64,000 nucleotides of DNA from Tetradesmus obliquus (Eukaryota > Chlorophyta > Chlorophyceae > Sphaeropleales > Scenedesmaceae), in assembly GCA_030272155.1 (NCBI GenBank), contig CP126201.1, positions 2,764,501 to 2,828,500 on the forward strand, given 5' to 3'. The translations under genes were made by a program, and so were the position numbers. The notes below the pieces were generated by a model. That model had not been told where the DNA came from, did not search any database, and saw nothing but the letters and a program-made list of their open reading frames with translations. Positions 58,430-64,000 of this stretch are shown in pieces; position 1 is the first letter of the stretch, and every line of letters starts with the position of its first letter.

Positions 58430-58836
58430 CAGCCACAGAGCAAGCAGCACAGCAGGCAGCTGCAGACCCTGCAGCGCCTGAAGGGGCCTCAGCACTAGGT
58501 GTGGTCACCACCACTGCACATCAGCCAACAGAGGCAGCAGCTGCTGCACTTCATGAGGAGGCAGCAGCAGCATCAGCAGCGGCAGTGCCATGCAGACAGC
58601 CAGAACCTGTGGACCACAGCACCCTGGAAGGTCTGCTGAGGCAGGCGTGGGCTGCTGCGAGACCTTACTTTGTCACCAGGCAGCAGCACCACCAGCAGCA
58701 GCGAGAGCACGTTGTGCCACATACACAGCAGGCTGCGCAGCTGGCTATCAATGCCGCCGGGGCAGCAGCAGCTGCTGCGCTGAGGGAAGCAGTTGCGGCC
58801 GTGGCAGCAGGCCGCACTGCTGCCTCGCGCTTCTGA
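54748..58836 (+). CDS. Gln/Ala-rich protein with a twice-repeated unknown domain
   Basis: A single uninterrupted frame of 1362 codons. The ATG at 54748 is preceded by an in-frame TAA at 54736, so the start is well placed; the stop is TGA. Most of the protein is poly-Gln, poly-Ala and poly-Ser from CAG, GCA and AGC runs. Two well-formed regions, about residues 200-287 and 925-1015, match each other over about 87 residues at roughly 40 percent identity. Shared positions include LKQL/VKQL, PLxxWxxLA, DxxxLLxxGPxxLLxxY, GxxSxxTIxxYxxRLxRxLQY and VxQLL. The pattern predicts a compact helical domain, loosely like the core-binding domain of tyrosine recombinases, but the family is not recognised. 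Gln-rich proteins are often transcription co-regulators; this is only a guess. There is no signal peptide. Unlike its neighbours it has no introns or edge copies. Confidence 0.75.
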
Positions 58837-59285
58837 AGCATCAGCAGCAGCTGCTGCCGCAGCAAAACCCTCGGACACAGCTCAGCTGCCAGCTGTGGCG
58901 CTAGATGATAGCCAGACCGCTCCACGACCAGCAGCAGCAGCAGCAGCCGCCCAAGAGCCAGCAGTGTGGGCCGGGTCATAGCCACGAGTAGCTGCATCAT
59001 GCTGTGAGGATCCTGCCAGGGTCTGCTGCAGGCTGGCACCAGCTAGGCCTCAACCCAAACCAGACTAGGCCATCACAATGTGATGCTGCGGATAACTCAG
59101 CAGCCGATTTGCTACTATGATCCCGGGGCAGTGATGGCAGAAGTAAGGCAGCACTGCAGCCACCACTGTCATCGTTGTCTCACCATTCAAGCCGCCGCAG
59201 CAGCAACAATGCTAATAAAAGGGTCGCGACGGCGGTGTTGCAAGCAGTTGCGTGCAACGCACGGTGTTGACATGTCCACCGGCTT
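58837..59285. other. 3' flank of the Gln/Ala-rich gene
   Basis: Probable 3' UTR. Another frame stays open and Ala-rich from 58793 to 58981, so a small indel or intron could extend the protein. No TGTAA is seen close to the stop (the next is near 59975). Confidence 0.35.
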
Positions 59286-59589
59286 GGGGGCGGTTTAGTT
59301 GAAGCTCTGAGACACCCTGTTCATCTGTGAAGGGGTGACAACCGCTTACCGGGGGTCAGCTGCTGCCTAAATGCTGGTAAACTTCGCTTGCCGCTGACCC
59401 CCCCCTCCTTTCCTTGGTAGGCTGTCCCACTGGGCGGCACATTTCTCAGTGTGACAGAGAGAGCCATAATGCGCATTGACAACTTAGCTTCCCGCTTACC
59501 CCCCCTAAGCACACCCACGGCCGTCTTCGCTCATTGCTAACCCCCCGTACAGATGAACAGGGTGTCTCAGCTTCAACTAAACCGCCCCC
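59286..59589. mobile_element. MITE-like element with about 42-bp terminal inverted repeats
   Basis: The left arm 59286-59328 (GGGGGCGGTTTAGTTGAAGC and on to CCTGTTCATCTGT) is matched by the reverse complement of the right arm 59549-59589, perfect except for a 2-nt gap. The element is 304 bp, with no coding potential, and is flanked on both sides by TT, a possible 2-bp target duplication. Inside is a smaller inverted pair, GGGGGTCAGC (59351) and GCTGACCCCC (59393). The size and structure fit a non-autonomous DNA transposon; the superfamily is not known. Confidence 0.75.
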
Positions 59590-60290
59590 TTGGGTGTAGT
59601 CGTGTGCTGTATGTTATGAGCAGGTGGAGTCAAGTTGGTCATCTTTCTGCAGGAGGGTGTTGAGAAATCAATGTGATGCTGTTGTGACGCTGCCGTCACA
59701 TGTGAAAGTGTACTCCGACAATGCCTGGCAGCGATTGTACTGGCGCAAAGTGCGGGCGTGTGGCTCTGCCAGCACCAAGCAGTTACCAGTAGTCAGCGGT
59801 CAAAAGCAAACCGAGTTGCTGGTTGCGTAATGTTGTGGTAATCAAGCAAATTGCACGGGATGTACATTAACATGTTGGCCTGACTGTCGCGCACACTGCT
59901 GCAGCTGCATCTCACAATCCACCAAAGGTGCATCCCGATTGTGGCGCCTGTGTCAGTAAAAAGCTTGCATTGGCATGTAAACACAGTTTGCAATGCAACA
60001 TGCTGCTCACTCACGCATCTAAGAGGCGTCAATCAGGCGTTGGGCAACCACCTGATCCATCAACCTTCAAATCTGTACACTGCACCCATAATTACGCTTC
60101 ATTACTAGTGAAATCAACCCATCAGTAAATGCAGTACACGCCACCACTCAGTAAATATCATTCATAATGGGAGTGACGCAATATGCTGCATTGTGCTACT
60201 GCAATTTGTGTTACCTGCAATTCTTTATACTATTCATAATGGGATGCAGGCAGTGACTCCAGCCCAAAGGCAGGCTGCATTGTCACACAA
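59590..60290. other. Convergent intergenic region
   Basis: Lies between the MITE-like element and the 3' end of the MYND gene. AT-richer than the rest, with short repeats such as TATCATTCATAATGGGA and CTATTCATAATGGGA near 60155-60245. No gene recognised. Confidence 0.4.
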
Positions 60291-62133
60291 TCACACACAC
60301 GTCACACCAGCAGCAGCCATGCACCGGCACGCGCGCTTATGCCGCCGCCAGTCAGCCGTCTGGCAGGCGGCGCAGCAGTAGCGGCAGCGGCAGCCGACAC
60401 ACAACTTGCTGGCAGCTGCCGCCTCACTCACTCCAGCCAGGTTCTCGCAGCCGGGGTTGTTGCACACCACAGGCAGTGGTGCTGCCGCTGCCAGCGCCCT
60501 GAATGCCTTCAGGGCTTCTGCATACTGCTGATCCACATGTTCTGCAGGCATAAGGGCCCCGCTGGTGCTCTCAAAAGTTTCATAGTTTTCAAACAAGTGC
60601 TGGGAAAAAGAAGACAACGCACGCGAATACTCAGCGCTTGCAGCTGCCCAGCGCGGGTTCAGCTGCCGGAGGTTCAGCAGGTAGCTCCACTGCACCTGCT
60701 GGCTGCTGCTGCTGCTGCTGCTGCTGCCAGTGGCAGCAGCTGTGGCTGCGCTGCTGCTGCTGCTTGCTTCGCCATTGCTGCCGCTGCCAGCTGTGCTCCC
60801 TCTATCGGCAAACTCTGCTGCTGTTGTTGCTGCTGGGTAGCTGAGGAGGTCCCACACGCCTGAGGCAGCACACAGCACAGATCGCTGCCACAGATCCCTC
60901 CACTGCACTTCAGCAGTTTGGTCTCTGAAGAAATCCATCTGCGCCAGGACCATACCATCATCTATCTCTGGTGCAAACTTCACAGAAAAAGCAGGCTCAG
61001 CCACACAGGAGTCTAGCAGCAGCTGCGGCCCTGCCGCCTCCATCGCATCTGCCAGCTGCACTAGGCTGCGCGCAAGCACCACAGCCAGCAGTGTAGTGCT
61101 AGCTCGCACCTGGCTGCTGCTGCTGATGGCAACACGCACTGCTGCACGCTGAAGTGCATTGTGATTGCATAGCGCCTCTCCTATGGCACGGGGCGCTGCC
61201 AAGAAGTAAGCAGCAGCAGCGTCCTGCTCTTCTGCTGCTGCTGCTGCTGCTGTCCGCTCCTGCTGCATGCTAGCTGCTGCAGTGATGAACTGCACTGTGC
61301 GTTTGACCAGGCTGGTCAGGGCAGATGCCAGGCCAGCCACTGCTGCTGTGTTGGCCAGTGCTGCATCAGAGCGCAGCACTGCAGCCACTGCAGGTGCCAG
61401 CAGCTGAGCAGCTGCCAGCATGTCACCTGGATCCACCTGATCTGAGCGCATGCAGCAGTCGATGAGGGCTGTGTAGGCCTCCGGGTGTGCTGCTGCTAGG
61501 GCGCTCAGCTGTCCTTGATGAACAGCTGCAAAGCAGCATCAGCGGCAATGTTTTATGCAACATAAGCAGCAACACATATGGATGTCAGTGAATGGCAATC
61601 ACACATAACAACGGCAGTTAAGTCTGTTGTGCTCCATGCTCTGATGGCTGCAGCTGCCGCTAGAGCAAGCAGTAAGTACAACAAACAACAGTTGAGCACA
61701 CTGCAGCATTGCTTTTTTTTCACAATCATATCTACCCATCTGCATGCCGCTGCCAACCGTAACAAGTGCATGCACCACCAAATCTGCAGCAGCAGCAGCG
61801 CCTGCAGTGCATGTGAGCAGCCCCCAGAGCAATGCTTACAAGCTGAACGGTTGTTCAGATCTGTCGCGCCTTCTGCGGCCGCCCTCAGCATATACAACTG
61901 CTTAGTGCTGTCAAGTGCTGTTATCTGGCCCTCCCTAGCTCCTTGCATGTCATGCCTGAGCAGCAGCACTGGTGCTGCCAGCGCCTGCAGCAGCTGCAGC
62001 CCTGCCTGCTGCAGCACCTCAGGCGGCAGGCAGTCACCGCCTGTATGTTGCATACACAGCCTGACCTGACTTGCCAGCAGGCAGCTGCAGGTGGTCAACA
62101 ACTTGAATGCTGCTACTTCGTGCGCCACCTGTC

Positions 62134-62168
<35 letters not shown>

Positions 62169-62496
62169 GCTTCAGCAGCTGCCAGCAGCTGCAGCTCCAG
62201 CACCAAGCGCACGGCAGCTGCTGAAAGCATAACAGGCTTGCGCCCCTGCTCCTGTGGGCCGCAGCGCCCCAGCTGCTGCAAGCCAGCAGCAAGGACAGCA
62301 ACAGCCATGCCAGCGCGTGCCCAAGCACGCTGCATGGCATTGGCCCCCTGGCTGCTGTGGTGCATTTGAAGCGCTGCTGCTGCTGCATGAAGGTAAGCCT
62401 GGCCACCTGGCAGCTGCAGGTCCAGATGGAAGGCAGGGATGGACTGCAGCAGGTGCGGCAGTGACCCTGTCCTCTGCTGCTGCGTCTGCTGCTGCG

Positions 62497-62528
<32 letters not shown>

Positions 62529-62533
62529 GTCTC

Positions 62534-62564
<31 letters not shown>

Positions 62565-63083
62565 GTCTCATGCTGCTGGTGCAGCAGAGTAACACAAGCA
62601 ACCAGGGGCTGCAGCAACAACTCCTGCACTGCTGGATCTAGCAGCAGCTGCACAACTTGCTGTTTAATGCCAGCCTGCTGCTGCTGCTGCTGCTGAACCT
62701 GCTGTTCGAGCCCATGAACCATTTTGGTAGCAGCAAACTGGGCAGCTAAGTACGTTGTAGCAATGGTGGGGTAGCTGCTGCTGCTGCTGCTGCTGCTGGC
62801 TGTGCTTGAGCCTGTGGTTGCAACCGGCAGCAGCACACCACAGGCTCTCAGCTGCTGCAGCAGCTGCAAAATTGCCTGCAGCGCAGTGTGCTGCAATACA
62901 GCAGGCACCAGCATGTGTGCGTAGCGAACAGCTATGTCTGTAATGGACACCAGATGACGTACAGTGTCGAACAGAATGCAATATGGGTTCCAATCGTCCC
63001 TTGACGTGCTGCTCCACTGCTGGTTGAAGGTCTGCGTCAGCGGCAACAAGCCAGCATGCATGCTGCTGAGCAGCCCTGCACAG

Positions 63084-63120
<37 letters not shown>

Positions 63121-63975
63121 GGTATCAGGATGGTGCTAGAACCAAGCAGAACACGCGTGCATATTTCAGTTTACTTGTTTGCATGTCATGCAGAGTTCTG
63201 GGCAGCATTCGCCTCGCACACATTCATGTGCATACTGGTATGCACATGGCACAGTGCAGCATCATGTGTCACGTGTGTGTGCAGGCCATCATAATGCGAG
63301 CAGTCAATGGTGCAACCGCTACGACAAATGCAGCAGCGTGCAGGTGTGTGTGTTGGCTGCGCTTGCGCTGACACCTGCCAAACGTCAGGGTTGCCCCCAC
63401 AAGAGCAGCACACAGGCCAGGCACAGACGCGCACCTGACTGCTCCAGCTGCTGCAACATTGCTGCTGCCAGGGCTGCTGCACTGCAGCCTGGCTGCGGCT
63501 TCTCTGCGGCCTCTTTTAGGTCTAGTGCCATACCCATCAAGCACTGACTGGCTCGCACCCACAAGTATGCTGTGCTGTTCAGCGAGTCCTGTGGTGCATT
63601 TGATCTCAGTGTCTGCTGCAGCAGGTCGAAGCGAAGCTGAGCTGGCCGCTGCTGCAGCCAAGCCAGCAGTGTTCCTGCACTTCTGGCTGCTCTCTGGCGC
63701 AGCAACAGGCCTAGCATACGGCTTCGCGCTGCTGCAGCTGCTGCTGGTGCTGCTGCTGCCAAGCCCAGCCTCACGTCGTGTTCGTCAAGATCCTTGAACA
63801 GCAAATTGGTGCATGCTATGAACTCTGTTTGCTTGCGGTTCTTGCGAGCAGGCGGCAGTCGCTGCAGCAGCTGAGCGGCCACAGGGCACTGCAGCAGCTC
63901 ATTTATCTTGCGTTGCATGCCCTCGGACTCATGTTCCAATTGCTGAAGGTGCTGCTCCTGACTGCTGGGAGGCAT
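60291..63975 (-). CDS. MYND-type zinc finger protein
   Basis: Three exons: 63975-63435, 63075-61840 and 61525-60291 (stop TGA), GT-AG and in phase, giving 1003 residues. The start is MPPSSQEQHLQQLEHESEG; it lies 25 bp from the window edge, so a longer N-terminus cannot be ruled out. The first 950 residues are helical, Ala/Leu/Gln-rich and unassigned, with poly-Gln/Thr runs near 62.46-62.58 kb. The C-terminus (from about residue 955) is a MYND finger: CNNPGCENLAG, then KLCVGCRCRYC, CAACQTADW and HKRAC, giving the expected Cys/His zinc ligands. MYND fingers bind proline-rich peptides and occur in chromatin and signalling proteins; large algal proteins with a C-terminal MYND finger are common but uncharacterised. 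No SET domain was seen. This gene lacks exon-edge copies. Confidence 0.8.
62461..62574 (-). repeat. Poly-Gln coding triplet tract
   Basis: CTG runs on the plus strand, interrupted by CGTC(T), read as Gln runs broken by Thr and Glu-Thr in MYND-gene exon 2. Confidence 0.85.
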
Positions 63976-64000
63976 GTTGCTGCTGTTGCTGTTGCTGCTA

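Overview
The window is nuclear DNA of a green alga, most likely a chlorophycean of the Chlamydomonas/Volvox/Haematococcus type. The signs are intron-dense genes with GT-AG junctions, the chlorophyte polyadenylation signal TGTAA after several stop codons, very frequent CAG/CTG triplet tracts read as poly-Gln, poly-Ala and poly-Ser, and algal-style families (FAS1, MYND, ABCC). The species cannot be fixed from sequence alone. Exon models were built by hand from splice sites, reading phase and family fit; no transcript evidence was available.

Layout. A two-exon gene for a 95-residue protein lies on the minus strand (727-1215), head to head with a DUF1349 gene (+, 1712-3608). Then come a membrane fatty-acid-desaturase-family gene (+, 3873-6804) and a secreted two-domain fasciclin (FAS1) gene (+, 7532-13402). 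A long BAR-like gene (-, 29656 down to about 15030) and a secreted Cys-rich protein gene (-, 33524 down to about 31754) follow. The latter is head to head with a 21-exon ABCC/MRP transporter gene (+, 34312-53977). An intronless gene for a Gln/Ala-rich protein with a twice-repeated unknown domain (+, 54748-58836) and a three-exon MYND zinc-finger gene (-, 63975-60291) converge on an intergenic region holding a 304-bp terminal-inverted-repeat (MITE-like) element.

The most striking feature is a pattern shared by all six genes from 3.8 to 54 kb. Their introns are filled with tandem, partly decayed copies of the edges of the adjacent exons. Each copy normally carries a piece of exon plus its splice site plus a little intron: acceptor-side copies lie upstream of the exon and donor-side copies downstream. 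Some exon edges are present in 5 to 10 copies. Only one copy per array completes the exon and keeps phase, so the rest look like decoy or alternative splice sites. The two right-hand genes (intronless or intron-poor) lack the pattern. The genes are not an operon and share no evident pathway, although several products act at membranes or outside the cell.
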